From assembly GCA_004794785.1 (NCBI GenBank), contig SJOL01007474.1, positions 195,832-259,831 on the forward strand: a stretch of DNA of 64,000 nt. Direction: 5' to 3'. Positions within the stretch are counted from its first letter, which is position 1. Each line of letters opens with the position of its first letter. Source of the stretch: Opisthorchis felineus. Lineage: Eukaryota; Platyhelminthes; Trematoda; Opisthorchiida; Opisthorchiidae. Both the position numbers and the translations under genes were made by a program. Below, piece after piece: positions 37,468 through 49,200 of this stretch. The notes under the pieces were generated by a model. The model searched no databases. It was given only the letters and a program-made list of their open reading frames with translations, and was not told where the DNA came from.

Positions 37468-38421
37468 TCAGCCAACAAACCTGCGACCCACTACGCTACG
37501 TGAGTTACCAACATTCTCTTCTATAGCATATACAAAAACCTCTGATCAGCTGGTTCTGACAGCTTCGAACACATTACCGCGGTACAGTAGTTTCATCTTT
37601 TACAACTCATTTAGGTGACGTGAGGAAGAATACAAACGAAACATTCACGTAGCAATTTTCTGCAATTTTACTCACTGTTGGCAGTGGCGGAATCGATTTG
37701 TCAGATTGCTTTACTCAAGTATGCGATAAATTTTTTAATGCAAAACGACCTCTTCCGTCTTTCGCATCAAGTGGAATAAGCCGTTCATAAGAGGTGAAGA
37801 ACAGCCGACAGTCTTACCAGAGGCTTTATTGATTACAGGATGGTTTGTCCACGTTGCAGGTGCGTGAGCGAAGGGTAGTTTTTGGTATTGTATCAGGGTT
37901 AGTTGAGAATTCGCCTGAGTATTAACTTCATTTGTTCCCGGGACCTCTAATCTACGTTCCTTTTGCGCTCCACAAAGCAGAAATATTCTACCACTTACGA
38001 TAACTATGAGCCTCGAAAAATTGGTGGTTATCAAATCCTTCACGAAAATCGTGGGAATCTTCCGGCGGTTAAGTAACTATTTACTAGTAACACGGGTATT
38101 GCTGGTAGTTCACGAGTTTTCTTGGGGTGCTGGAGACCTTGTGGTTAGTAGCACAACATTCGGACCACAACATTCGGCCAAAAGTGACTGATCAGCAGTG
38201 TGGTCGATATAAACTAGGACACGACAGACCCACACCCATGCTGAATTCATACAATAAGTCTAATTATGGGTTCATCATTTGGATGTTCATCCGCTTACGT
38301 CCAAATAGTATAAATTTGAAATTCTACTCCGAAGGTCGTGGGCTGCAGGTTCATGACAGTCACGTCGCTGATGAGTGCTAAAAGGGACGAAACAGCTGCA
38401 AGGTGCTTCTTAGTGTTTCAG

Positions 38422-38577
38422 GACAGACTGACTGTACTTTCAGGACGGAATTCATGTTTAGATCCATATCGAAATTCCCTCATACTGCTGACTAACAATT
38501 TACTGGCATTCCACTCCCAGAAAATCTTTGACGCATTTGTCCAAACCAAACATGCCGGCATGGGTTTCAGGCTTTAG
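38422..38577 (+). CDS. candidate terminal exon, unknown protein
   Basis: A good acceptor (TTCTTAGTGTTTCAG) opens directly in phase 0 into a 51-codon frame with balanced composition (DRLTVLSGRNSCLDPYRNS at the start, MGFRL at the end) and a TAG. No recognised domain and no confirmed upstream exon. Confidence 0.28.
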   Translation, partial: DRLTVLSGRNSCLDPYRNSLILLTNNLLAFHSQKIFDAFVQTKHAGMGFRL

Positions 38578-39391
38578 TTGGACATAGTGGTCTTGAATCT
38601 CCTCATCTGTGCCTTGGTGAGACTCTTTTTATCAACCCAAAATTAGTAAAATTAATGCTTTTTCTAGAAGAATACAAATTAGCGTTTTCTTTATCACATG
38701 CAGTAAGGCTTATGACATTAACATTTTGAGCTGCTTTGATGTCCGTTTGAATTCAAAGTTGAGGCATTAGAGGAAAATATGTTAGCAGTAAGCATAATGA
38801 TTACAGACAGGGATATGTACAGTAGAAGAACAATTTAAAGTTCACAACACTTCCTGGTCCTATCGGATCTCTTTATGGGGTATTACTGACGTGTCTAGTT
38901 ACACATCGTGAGTTATAGGAGCAATTTCAACAGCAGTTTTACTCCCTGAACGAAAGGAAAAAAGGTAGATCTTGTTAACTCCATGTTAGAGAAAATACAG
39001 TAAAACTCTGTATGCTTGTCGTAAAACACTATGTTCAAGGATTGGAAGAAAGAAGATGGCTGTGAACTTTATCCACAATTGCCTGAAAAGGAGTTGTACA
39101 ATTACGGCAAGTTGATTTTGAAAGGGCTGGTCAGGTTTGACTACAGATTTGTACGGGCAAACCTTTTCAAAAAAGATTTCAGGTAGAATTTTATCACTGC
39201 AATGAACAGAGTGATGATCATGCAATGCTCATAACCGAGACTGTTAACTTACATCCACACACTGTTACATCAAAAGCAAAGCCTCTGTTACGCTTCACTT
39301 GCATTTTCAACCAGTATGTTTTTAGGATATTGTGCATTGGGATATATGAATGTGCGCACGGACAGTGCGTGCATTACTACTTGGTTTGTAG

Positions 39392-39598
39392 ATGGATTTT
39401 TATATGATAAGACGCCGATTTACACCTGATATCCTGAGATGTATCGAAATGGCAAACCGTCCGGTGAATAAAATGTTTAGTCTCCCTACAATGCATGATA
39501 AAACTTTATCTCATTCTCTCTACAGATTGACTGAAAATCCAAAGCTACGTGCTCTGCTTCAGGATAAGCTGTACTGTCCTGTGCCAGACCAAATGTAA
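39392..39598 (+). CDS. candidate terminal exon, unknown protein
   Basis: An acceptor-like TTGGTTTGTAG precedes an ATG and a 68-codon frame ending in TAA. The composition is strongly protein-like (RRFTPDILRCIEMANRPV, LSHSLYRLTENPKLRAL, YCPVPDQM) and would form amphipathic helices. A second acceptor-like CTCTCTACAG lies inside at about 39.52 kb. I do not recognise the protein. Confidence 0.38.
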   Translation: MDFYMIRRRFTPDILRCIEMANRPVNKMFSLPTMHDKTLSHSLYRLTENPKLRALLQDKLYCPVPDQM

Positions 39599-39599
39599 T

Positions 39600-42134
39600 T
39601 TGCTTGTCTGGCATAACGATCGTGATCTTTCAGTCGTCCATTTTTGATCGTGGTTTAGGATGTTATTTATTTAGCCTAACAATACTGGTTTGATAAATGA
39701 GAAAATTGCATTGTCAGATGAAAGCGTACCGTGTCCGGTTTGGCGAGAGTGGCTTTCAAATACTTCGTATTTCAGTATAGTCTAAGACCCAGCTACTCTC
39801 TGTCACTATACGTAATGATAATTCCGCCTTCTGACTCTTCGTTTCAGGTGTAACTGGCTGAAGATAGCATGATGCGCGTTCAAAAGTGTGCTATACATTC
39901 CTATGGCTTTCCTAATTATTTTGCTAATAACGCCTTGTTTGATGAAGAAAATTGGTGGACAGATGTTATACTCGACAAACTGACAAATTAGTGTGCAGCA
40001 CAGGTTGTGATACCTCCTAAATTTTTGTGCGGATTCAGCAACCAAAGTATTCTTATTTTCACCAGACAAAAACACAAGAACGGAGTTTCACCTGTTAAAA
40101 TCAAGCATTGGGATCTATTCTACTGAAAAAAAGGAAGAGTGCTAAGAATCCCCCGTTTTTCAACTATTATTTAACCCTTCGCGAACAGAATTTAAACAGA
40201 AAAGGAAGGGCTTACTGTGCTTCTTAATTCGGACGAATACCAGTAGTGATTTTTTAATGTTTGAGGTGTAAATAGAGCGCTAATAGATAGGCCACTAGTA
40301 AGACCGCTTATGAAGTATAGCAGTGACCACCAAGAAGCTGGTCAGAGGGCTGTAAAGTGCGTTTATCGGATAGATGGGTCTAGCACGTGAAATGTGTCTG
40401 GTCTGGCTGCATAACTGTAGCTGGCTGTCAATACTCGTGATCTCACACCAGATAAACCTGGCTGTTCACTCACTTAAACCGATATGGTGTATGTCAAAAG
40501 CTTCGGGTTTAGGCACGGTTTAGTAAAAGGAATATGACAAAGAAAATTCCTCCCTCAAATATTTTGGTACTTTCTTACACCACATCCGGTTTTTTGAGTA
40601 AAACGAAACTGAAACTATTACTCACATCTGAGATCGTCCAGTTAACTTAACTAATGAATTCCCCGCGTGTTGCAATGGTAAAAAACTAACATTCGCAGAC
40701 TTAACGAAATTGCTGCATCTCTGTACCAGTATAATGCAGAAAGTCGCGTGGAGGATACCGTTAACCAATTGTTCAAGACTTTCCCTAACGTCTGAAGACG
40801 AGGAACCTAGCCAAAATAAGAAACTGTCAGTGGTTATTGATACATTTAGCGTTCAACAGTTTTTGCAGCATTTTCCCAGCAAATTTGCAGTGTTTTTGAG
40901 TAGATGCAGCCAGTGAAGATTCAGCTGTCCTGCGACTATCCCGTCGACTTGATACGGATGACGCTCCAAATTTTCCGAGACGTAAGAGCCTGTAAGATTT
41001 CCATATGCATGTACAATGCCAAAGATGGCGAACAAAGTTGAAGATAGTGTGAAATGTCCGTGTAGTTTATCATATATACTAACATGATTCTGGGTTCTAC
41101 ATTATCGGAAACAGTTTGCGCTTCCAATCGCGCATTTCAGGCCTGATCGTCCTTTGTCCATTTGGTAAAAGCACCGGCATGGTTGAGCATTTTGGGATCC
41201 GATCACACCTCTGTCTTTAACAACCCCCGTAAAACATATAACAGGGCATTATAATTGATTGTGAATCGGCTCAACTGTCCATGTCTTTTTAGAACTCACA
41301 AGAGATAGATACTGACTGAAGTTTTGCAAAAAATCACACAAGGTTCAATACATTAAATGATAATTTAAGATCCACAAAAATCAAGAAATAGATTGCCACA
41401 GAGACCACTGTTTCGTATCACCGGATGATTTTCCACGGAAAACCTTGATTGGCGAAAGAGCTGTTCACAACTCAATAGATCTTAAGAGTGCTGATGCGCT
41501 AAGTGGTAAACATCTTAGGCTATCCTAACCAACTTAGTCCCCGGTGGTGTGGGGATTTTCGCAAAATATCATAAGTGGCCGGCCAAAGCATCTGTTTGCA
41601 CGCTGACAAGTTGTGGGAATTTCCTACTCACGAAATCCGCTACAACAACCTATAAACCACTCCTACTGGGGTCCTTCCTACTTGGATGTAAGGCTATCCT
41701 GATTAGGCGCTAACAAAGGCAGTTATCCGCTATCCAGTTCTTTTCCACCTATTTGTGTTGGTTAAACTGTGTTAAAATTTAAATGTTGTGGTAGCGGGAA
41801 TTAAGTTGTGCTATCCCCTCCAGATTACTCGAGAATTTTCATCAGATCTCTTGAAATGATCATTTGATTAATATCCGGACTTGAGTATACTAAACCATGT
41901 TGATTTTGGACAACTTTAAGTATGCTGTTTCACTTTCTGTTAAACTGAGCCAAATGTATCACACGTTTTCTCTATGTTCATTGGGTCATTTTTCCTAAAC
42001 TTTTTGTTTGCCTGGGGGTCTTAAAATCACACATCAGATTATATGTTCAGGTGCAGAGGGGTCAGAGAATTCATGGGAATATGGTCTACAAATCAACTCA
42101 ACTAAAAAGAAAAGAGTTTTTTTTACATTCTTGA
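39600..42134. other. mostly unrecognised; weak exon and SINE hints
   Basis: At 40699-40789 an acceptor (ACATTCGCAG) leads into LNEIAASLYQYNAESRV and a possible donor GTCTGA, but another frame is also open. At 41.49-41.57 kb GCGCTAAGTGGTAAACAT resembles an A-box. Neither is strong enough to call. The rest shows nothing recognised. Confidence 0.35.
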
Positions 42135-42325
42135 CATACTCATAGGGTTGCTGAAGATTCCTCGATAGCCTATATGAACATAGTGATCTGTCAAGAAAAT
42201 ATGCAGCAATGTTTCGAATATAATACCAAAAGCTATATGAGGCGACCTTGGAACAGCGCATTATGGTGTGGAATATCATAGACAAGAGATTCAGCTGGGA
42301 CTCGGTTGAGTCTGCTGCTAACTTA
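42135..42325. repeat. decayed hammerhead-repeat remnant in inverted arrangement
   Basis: CTCATAGGGTTGCTGAAGATTC (42139 on) matches the ribozyme-side sequence of the minus unit at 56555-56576. After a gap, 42227-42320 (TATATGAGGCGACC, then GAGATTCAGCTGGG and GGTTGAGTCTG) matches the plus unit at 56733-56816. The two half-units therefore sit in the same back-to-back order as at 56.4-57.0 kb, but with the ribozyme deleted or decayed. Confidence 0.65.
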
Positions 42326-42329
42326 AGTT

Positions 42330-44040
42330 GCAACTGCCTACGTTCGAGTTTCTTTGCCCTCTTTATAGATAATAAGCGCATCTGCTTTTAATTACCAAGC
42401 AGTTTTTTGCGCTGAATGTAAGCATATTTTTGTAAAGAAAGCTATCAGAATCAGTGTGCTGTCAGATAAATTGTAGTTGTGCAACCAAAGCTTCACTGCC
42501 GAAACTGAGAAACGTGATGTCTCGGTGTTGCAAGTTGACAGATAATATTGTCAAATTTGTCAATTTCGGAAACAGTCACGTTGGTGAGCAACGCTGGCTC
42601 TTCGCTTGCCAGCTAGTTGAAGTTCGAATTCAATCCACTATAATAGCCTTGAAAACGACAGTGACCTTGGGGATAATTTCGTCATTTTGTTCGAAATATT
42701 TTTCACTTGTTCAAACCAAGAGTGAAGCTGCTATATGGCATCTTTTGATATGTCACTAAGTAGCTGGAGAGAAGTGACATTCAAATAGCAAAACTGCCGT
42801 TTACATTTTCCGAGGGGGCACTTGAACCCTGAAGGACAGGTGCACGTGCCCATACTAGGTAATTATAATGTTTTCAGCTTCAACAGGTTGCTCAACAGTG
42901 TGGTTTTTATTCGGTAGATTTGCCCATGATCGAACAGGGTGTTGAACCTATAGACTGTAATGTTAACTAAGATATCCACGTTATCCAACTTGGCTGTCAT
43001 ATTATGAGAGAGTCGCGACAACCCCAGGAAATGAGTTCGAGTGCACAGACACTCTGAGAGTTCCACCGCTTAAGTGATCCTACGGGCTTTGAACCATTTC
43101 ACTTGACAGCCCTGCACAGCATCCTGCACTTACAAGTTGCGTAAATATCCGGTCTTACAGAGTATTGGTCATTTCGTCTTAACAGTGCCCTGGTACGGAT
43201 AGAACTGAAAAGAAACGAACAGGACGGACCATCAAAGTGCAAAAATCGTACAAGAATACTCTTTGGATTTGAAAGTATCACCCACTGATGGTAACGCAGT
43301 AGTTACGCAGATCGTGAAAACGAGTGCTCATATTAGTTAATGACCCAGGAAAAACAAATGCTCACAGCATTCTGGTACCATTGACTACGCTAGGTAACGA
43401 AGCTAGCCAGGCTCACTATGCATCTTGCCCTATTCTGCGTCAGTGCCAAAAGCACAACCAGATATGGTTGCTAGCTCAGCTGGTGGCTACGACGACGGGC
43501 TACATTAGAATAATATGGCCGTGGAAAAGTGTGGTTGGACGCAGGATAATAAAATGCACTGTGGTCAGAATTAGAACAATCGACAATGTTATTTTGGAAT
43601 ATGCCTTGAAATATGTGACCGTTATTTAAAAATAATTGCTATATAGCGTGAAGAACTAAAAGCAGGTTTCCATTGAAGCAGACACATGAGGTGCACGGCT
43701 ACAGAGAGCAACCATACGTTCGCACGAATTTTCAACCCATCTTCAACTACATACCAGTGGTTATTGCCTACAAATTCACATGCATCTGTAGGTGGCTCTG
43801 TTGCTTTCGAAATCTCAGATCATATTGGCGCAGAATCTGAAGAAATATGAAAAAACTTATACTCCATCTTTTATTTACTGAAGCTGAATAGTGGCATTTA
43901 GACAACGGGAAAAATTGTTCTCACCAGCTATCATTTATCTTCAGTCATTAAATGCATTACTGCGGCGGTGACAAAAATTAGGTTTCAGTGGGCTCCAAAA
44001 GTCCGTTTATCTATCCACCCATCTGTATGTTTATTTGACC
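42330..44040. other. unrecognised non-coding sequence
   Basis: No supported gene. At 42.82-42.86 kb the minus strand has CAGGGTTCAAGTG, a B-box-like word without a matching A-box. Two plus-strand frames of about 100 codons (42.45-42.76 and 43.32-43.63 kb) have no recognised domain. Confidence 0.35.
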
Positions 44041-44060
44041 ATATATATATATATATATAT
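44041..44060. repeat. (AT)n microsatellite
   Basis: A pure AT dinucleotide run of 20 bp. Confidence 0.95.
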
Positions 44061-44897
44061 CAATTTAACCACCATGGTAACCATGTCGTGTCCACAATGA
44101 TGAACTCGGAATTTACTGGACAAATGCTTAAGTTGAGTAGTTTCCCAAAGAAAGGCACGATCATTTCTCTTCCCGGCGATCTTGTAACAAAATTACATTC
44201 TTCCTCTCAAAGTCTGGCAGCAAAAGCAGGTAGCATATTAGGTCAGCAGAAAGTCCGAACCGTTTGGAGAAAATGAATTTTATTAAGTTTGGTGCTTCTA
44301 AATAATTTTTAGCGGTCACTTTTGGTTGGTGAGAATACGCCAGAGATGGCAAAAGAAGCTTTCCACCATCATCTGTTTCGTCGCTTTGTTTCGCATGTAA
44401 TAACGTTGCGGAAGGGTATTCCTATCTGCGTTTACGGAAAACGAAGCAATGCGCACAAAACGCCCTTTGCAAGTTTGGCGGAGACCACACTTAGTCTATT
44501 GCAATTCGGAATTCGACCTCCTGCTGGTATAAAATATATGTTGCAATGTTAAAAGGATACTTTGGCGTTTACCGTTTTCTTTTGACCAACTGTAAGAAAA
44601 TAGCTTTCGTCACTATGTTTCCCGTAGAATTGTGTTCTAAGTCCATTTTCTGGAGACCTGTGTTCACTTACTATGAAAGTGGTTGATTTTTACAGCTTAA
44701 GAGCTTAATCATATAAAAAGTCAAACGTTTTATTTGTCAGTATTTATTTTACTAGCTAGCAGCTTATTCCTAACATACTTTAGAGCACCGACCGGCCTTG
44801 CCTAGTTGATGCTTTTCTTCCTGCATATGCAGATCCATTTGGTTAAGTAGAACTGAAACAACTATAGAAACAGATAAAACTAGATTATCCCTATTAC

Positions 44898-44981
44898 CAG
44901 AGATGAGGTGCGTTTTTAAGTTCCGTCCGAACACGTCTGTTTGCTTGCTCTTATCATCTGTACTTACCCTCTTATTGTGGT
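44898..44981 (-). CDS. candidate internal exon, 84 nt
   Basis: On the minus strand, acceptor TCGTTCTCTTTAG and donor CTCTG|GTAATA bound 84 nt that is open in one frame (DHNKRVSTDDKSKQTDV and onward, hydrophilic and lysine-rich). The length is divisible by three, so the exon would be symmetric. An earlier GTAAGT only 14 nt in could instead define a micro-exon. Its phase does not match the neighbouring candidate at 45167-45325. Confidence 0.3.
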
Positions 44982-45166
44982 CTAAAGAGAACGATAAAAT
45001 ATTTATTGTTATTGTATTCGGGCCCATCCCTACAACACGTTTTTACCTCATTTCTATACCCAACCACCAGCTTTGTCAAATTTGCCCACAACAACCTGTA
45101 AGCATAAAATCGAAAGTAACTGATGGGTTGAATTTGCTTCTGGAAAGGTGCACCTGAGCTATTTAC

Positions 45167-45325
45167 CTGACGAGAAAGCTTGCAAATCTGGTTTTGAATT
45201 CGAGCACTCAAAGTTCCAAAGCTGGCGCCTGACAGTCTATCACAGAAAAAGTGAGTTTTCCTTCTAGATCTCCATTTATCAAGTCCTATTTGTATAGCAG
45301 TACGTCGGGAGTATCTCCTATTCAT
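45167..45325 (-). CDS. candidate exon with strong donor
   Basis: On the minus strand an ATG frame of 53 codons (MNRRYSRRTAIQIGLDK, then HFFCDRLSGASFGTLSAR, ending KLSRQ) runs in phase 0 into a strong donor CGTCAG|GTAAAT. It is basic and protein-like. It could start at this ATG or follow an acceptor just upstream (TTTCTGAG). The protein was not recognised. Confidence 0.42.
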
Positions 45326-45341
45326 AATAGTTTTTCCTCAG

Positions 45342-45451
45342 AAACGCACGTGTTTTTGACCACATCAACTAATGACCACAGCGACAGACCAGAAATGGTG
45401 CATTACACAGTAGGTTTCGTCAAATACACTGAACTGGACCCACATTGTTGA
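45342..45451 (+). CDS. candidate terminal exon, unknown protein
   Basis: Acceptor AGTTTTTCCTCAG leads to a 36-codon frame (THVFLTTSTNDHSDRPEM, then VHYTVGFVKYTELDPHC) ending in TGA. The composition looks coding. It abuts a candidate exon on the other strand, so at most one of the two is likely to be right. Confidence 0.3.
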
Positions 45452-45985
45452 ACTGTGAACGAATCAACGCACTATTTCCAGACAACTGTCCTTCTGTCAA
45501 GTAAGTTACAATATGACTTACCGGTGGCGTATGACTTATTCTGGGGATTATGTTCCCTGTTCCACAGGCGTGACTAGGCTTTGAGATACGAAGTCGCATC
45601 ATTAAAAATTTGATCATTTCGGTTGTAAAAATGCCAACTTTTTAAGTGTTTCGTCTCATTTCATTGGGTCCTTTATTGTAATGTTCACTGATAGAAAAGA
45701 CACTCCGTATAAACTTTTTATTTCTTGGGTAGGTCATGGAACTCGAGAAGTTCAATAATTCTCATTTTAAACATGCTGATTACTTTGGACAAGAAGTTGC
45801 TTTTGATCTTTGGTCAACTATGAAAGTTATTTTGCTACTAAGATATCAACTACTCAACACGGAATAGAACCACACTACTATTTTGTGCTATTTCCATCCG
45901 ATCTCAAAAGAACGAAATGCTTTTCCAGGGTTGATTCATCCCTGGGCTAAATCTTCTTGGGAAGCGTGCTGCAAGCATTTGTAGG

Positions 45986-46162
45986 TCAATCGACGGTCTC
46001 ATTTTTGTTAACTCTTTTTGGGACTGGGTGAATTGCTACTAAGAAAATTCCAGAGAAAACGACCGGATCTTTCCACTGTTTCGCCGCATTGGGGCAAACA
46101 AAATGAAGATCAATATCTCTGACGTGAACCATATGAATAGTCCCATTGAGGTCAACAAAGCA
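45986..46162 (-). CDS. candidate exon with strong acceptor
   Basis: On the minus strand the acceptor CATCCATTTTCAG opens in phase 0 into 58 codons (CFVDLNGTIHMVHVRDIDL, then FVCPNAAKQWKDPVV, then IHPVPKRVNKNETVD) and a TGA. Alternating hydrophobic residues suggest beta strands. It may be a terminal exon, or it may leave earlier through AAAAGA|GTTAAC. The protein was not recognised. Confidence 0.42.
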   Translation of the reverse strand, partial: CFVDLNGTIHMVHVRDIDLHFVCPNAAKQWKDPVVFSGIFLVAIHPVPKRVNKNETVD

Positions 46163-46741
46163 CTGAAAATGGATGATGTTTTTTTCCACATCTCATGAAC
46201 CAGCTAGGAACAATATGAACCTCAAAATAAAAGGACAGAAATGTGAACAACGATGTGGGACATTTGCACGAAAATCGATTAGGTGGCACAGCGTGTGTCC
46301 GGTTTTTATATGGTCAGGCGATGTTTCAAACATCGTCGGAGGATTCGATTGCACACTTTGCTATCTCCAATGCAATCGTTGGGATCAAATAACAAAACGG
46401 TATGAAATGTCGTCGTTTAAATCTGAATACACCATCTGCCAATGTCTGGAAGATCTTTTATCCAAATCAAACCTCTTCGTAAAATGACTGCATTCGAAGG
46501 ATCGTTACAGCTTGTCTAGAAGTTAAAACCTTGCAGTTGTAAAAGTTCCCCGGTACGTGAGTGATGGTTCGTAGACAGACTTATGTCCAAGTTTCTACGG
46601 TAAGCACGGTAACGGAATAACTGTTTTGACTACCCTTTACTGTACGAGACGTCAGTTGTTTCTTCCTATCGCGTAACCACTCAACAGTCCATACTATGGC
46701 GAAGAAAACTGCATCCAGGTTCGTCAAGTTTATCGACTTAC

Positions 46742-46782
46742 GTGACATCAGTATAGAGTTTAAGATGAAAGATGGTAGACTT
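46742..46782 (-). CDS. candidate short exon (41 nt)
   Basis: On the minus strand the acceptor AACTTGATTAG and a consensus donor GTCAC|GTAAGT frame 41 nt encoding KSTIFHLKLYTDV in one phase. The donor is among the best in the window. Its phase does not join directly to 45986-46162, so any gene would need another exon between them. Confidence 0.28.
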
Positions 46783-47099
46783 CTAATCAAGTTCATTCAT
46801 AAAACTTATTAAGACAAGCTTAACAACGTCAGGGAAAAAAAACGAACCATACTTTCACATGCGAAGAGTATTGCCTAAAGGACCGTTAGACTTTTATGGC
46901 GGTATAATGCAACGATAGCCTAAAAACCTACAAGCACCCTGCAGAAAAGACTGTCAAGTCCGAGAGGTGATTTGATCTAATAACGAAGTTGTCAGATACA
47001 AGAACAAGAGCGTAACTCGCAACAAGAGCTATGTAAAACAAACTGCAGGAAAGCCTCTCACATAGTACATGTACAAAACTCTTTTTTATAAGACTTGAT

Positions 47100-47870
47100 C
47101 GACTTGTACTCGTCATTGTGAATGGGGCCCAGGAAGGATATGAGATGCACCAGAAATTTCATATAGCACTGAAAGCAAGAAAAAGATATGAAACCGAATG
47201 TATGGGAGCATGCCTCTTCACCAATGACCCCAACAACACACATCGCAACATACCTAACCTGACTAATAACAAGGACAATAGAACTCGTGTTACAAGGCTG
47301 GAGACTGCGCAAGAAATCAAGGGAGAAACTGGCAGAGAAGAAATTGGCCCGAACGTAACGGATAGAAATCAGTAAATTAGCGAAACAAAGTTAACAACTG
47401 AAATTAATCAAATAATTGACGGACCACAATGATAATTGTAGTAACAGAGAAAAAGCAGGAAAGCACAATTAATCAGTCAAACTCAGTGGAATCAGACCGT
47501 AAGGCAATGGAAATGAAGAACGGAACAACAAAACACAGCGGGAAGCTACTCGATATTGAAGTAGCCAGTCAAGTAGAGGAAGTCAAGTCCTAAGGCAACA
47601 CCAATTGTGGACACAAAACATCAAAAGGCAATCAAACCTACCAAGAATTCAGTCAACGAACCAGTCGTGTTAAAGGGACTCTGACCAATACAAAGTGCAA
47701 TGCAGTTGTAAACAGGCAAGTAAAATTACAGAGAAGCTTTAAATAGGCAGTAACATCAAGAATTACCATATACTCTTTGTAAACTAATCTGCACAAGTTG
47801 GTGGGGGTTAAGTATCCACCCAACCTTTATTGATGATGCTTCCTTTATCAATGATAAAGTGCTTCAAAGC
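47100..47870 (+). other. A-rich, T-poor block ending in a hairpin
   Basis: The plus strand is strongly A-rich and T-poor over about 650 bp, unlike its flanks but like the PLE tails at 21.0-21.4 and 37.0-37.4 kb. Near its end TGATGA (47830) precedes a perfect 7-bp hairpin CTTTATC-AAT-GATAAAG (47843-47859). The expected GAAAC is absent (CTTCAAAGC instead). It may be a decayed PLE-like tail of a third family. Confidence 0.3.
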
Positions 47871-49079
47871 TAAGTACCTAATGCAGGAACAACTCACAAG
47901 TCAGCTGCCCATTAAACAAAGTTTTGTTTGCAACCTGGCATTTTCGGAGCATCAGCTGAACCGAACTATTTCTAAAGAACATAAAAGGGACAACATGAAA
48001 ATTTAGTGTACTAAAGACTTCAGCTAAACCATCTCCCGGAACGGTATCCATTTCTCAAACGTTCTCCAATTTACTGTGGCTTGCGACCACTGACTGGTTA
48101 TGTACTTCCGTTACACTCTGTACCAACCTCCTAATGCATACCATTTACTTTCTGTAAATTGGTTTGGCCTTGTCCTGCTAAACACGTCTTTGTAAGGATG
48201 AAAACAAGAAACGAATTACTCACGTGACGTGGCAGATAAAGTTGGAATTAATTACTTTCCATTGTTCATCTTTGCAAATGTGTGGGCTATCGATTAACAA
48301 ACGGAATGTGGATTGTGCACTGCCGACAGAGATATGCGGTCATAAAATGAGGAGCGTTTTCACCAACACTAAGAGACTTAAGCTTGGTATGGAAACTCGA
48401 GTGGGCCGCATTGTAGAACAATAAAATGCAAGAAGGTTTCGTGATATAATAAAATGCTGTGATAAGGGAGAATCAGATTGACACCAGAGACAAATTGAAA
48501 CCCGGTTTCAAGTAAGGGTTGGTATGCACTGATAAGTGTGCATCAAATGTGGAATTTTCATGAGCTACGTGTTTGAAGTTTATGAGAGACAGGATGCCAT
48601 TGTATGACAATTCTTTAACTGTTACGTTTTTTCCGTACTTTCAGATCGTATAAAAGGGTAGGATACTTCAATCTGGATTTCCTTTCTGTCAGGGAACCTT
48701 GAAGCATATTTGGTAAAAATTCGGCTAGTGGATGTCCGGATTTCTTTACCCATCTATAATGACTCGTATGTTTGCTTTATCCTATTTAAATCCTTTTGTG
48801 TGATTGCAAATTAGTAATCGCACTTCATATCTCGATAGGTTATAATAAACAGTTCGGATAGAATTAGCCTTGTGGCAGTTTACTTTATCCAGGTACGTTG
48901 AACTTTTTCAAGGTATATGGTTACTCCATACTCGTTTTTCTCCACCTTCATCGATACGGGAACAATTCGTTTTCAAATCACATCCACGTAGGGTAATGTC
49001 ATTTGCTGACTCATCCCAAAACGACGGCCAAACCGAAATGGTACAGTCTTTGTATACTGGAGTGACACTGATAGTTTAC
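47871..49079. other. unrecognised non-coding sequence
   Basis: No supported feature was seen. Confidence 0.4.
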
Positions 49080-49200
49080 CTACTGAAATGTAAACGAATT
49101 CGGATTGGAGTCAGGTCCTGTCATTTGTAACGCCAAGTCGAATGTCAGACTAAACTGCATATCAAAGACTTCAGGGAGTAGATGCAACCCACTTCCCTGG
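49080..49200 (-). CDS. candidate terminal exon, unknown protein
   Basis: On the minus strand the acceptor AGTTACTTTTCAG leads into QGSGLHLLPEVFDMQFSL, then TFDLALQMTGPDSNPNSFTFQ with a TAG. GTAAAC follows at once, so the exon could be slightly longer in another phase. The protein was not recognised. Confidence 0.33.

Noticed and set aside
47830..47870. Hammerhead at the end of the A-rich block
   Set aside because: TGATGA and a perfect hairpin are present, but the GAAA core is missing (CTTCAAAG instead) and no stems I or III can be drawn.
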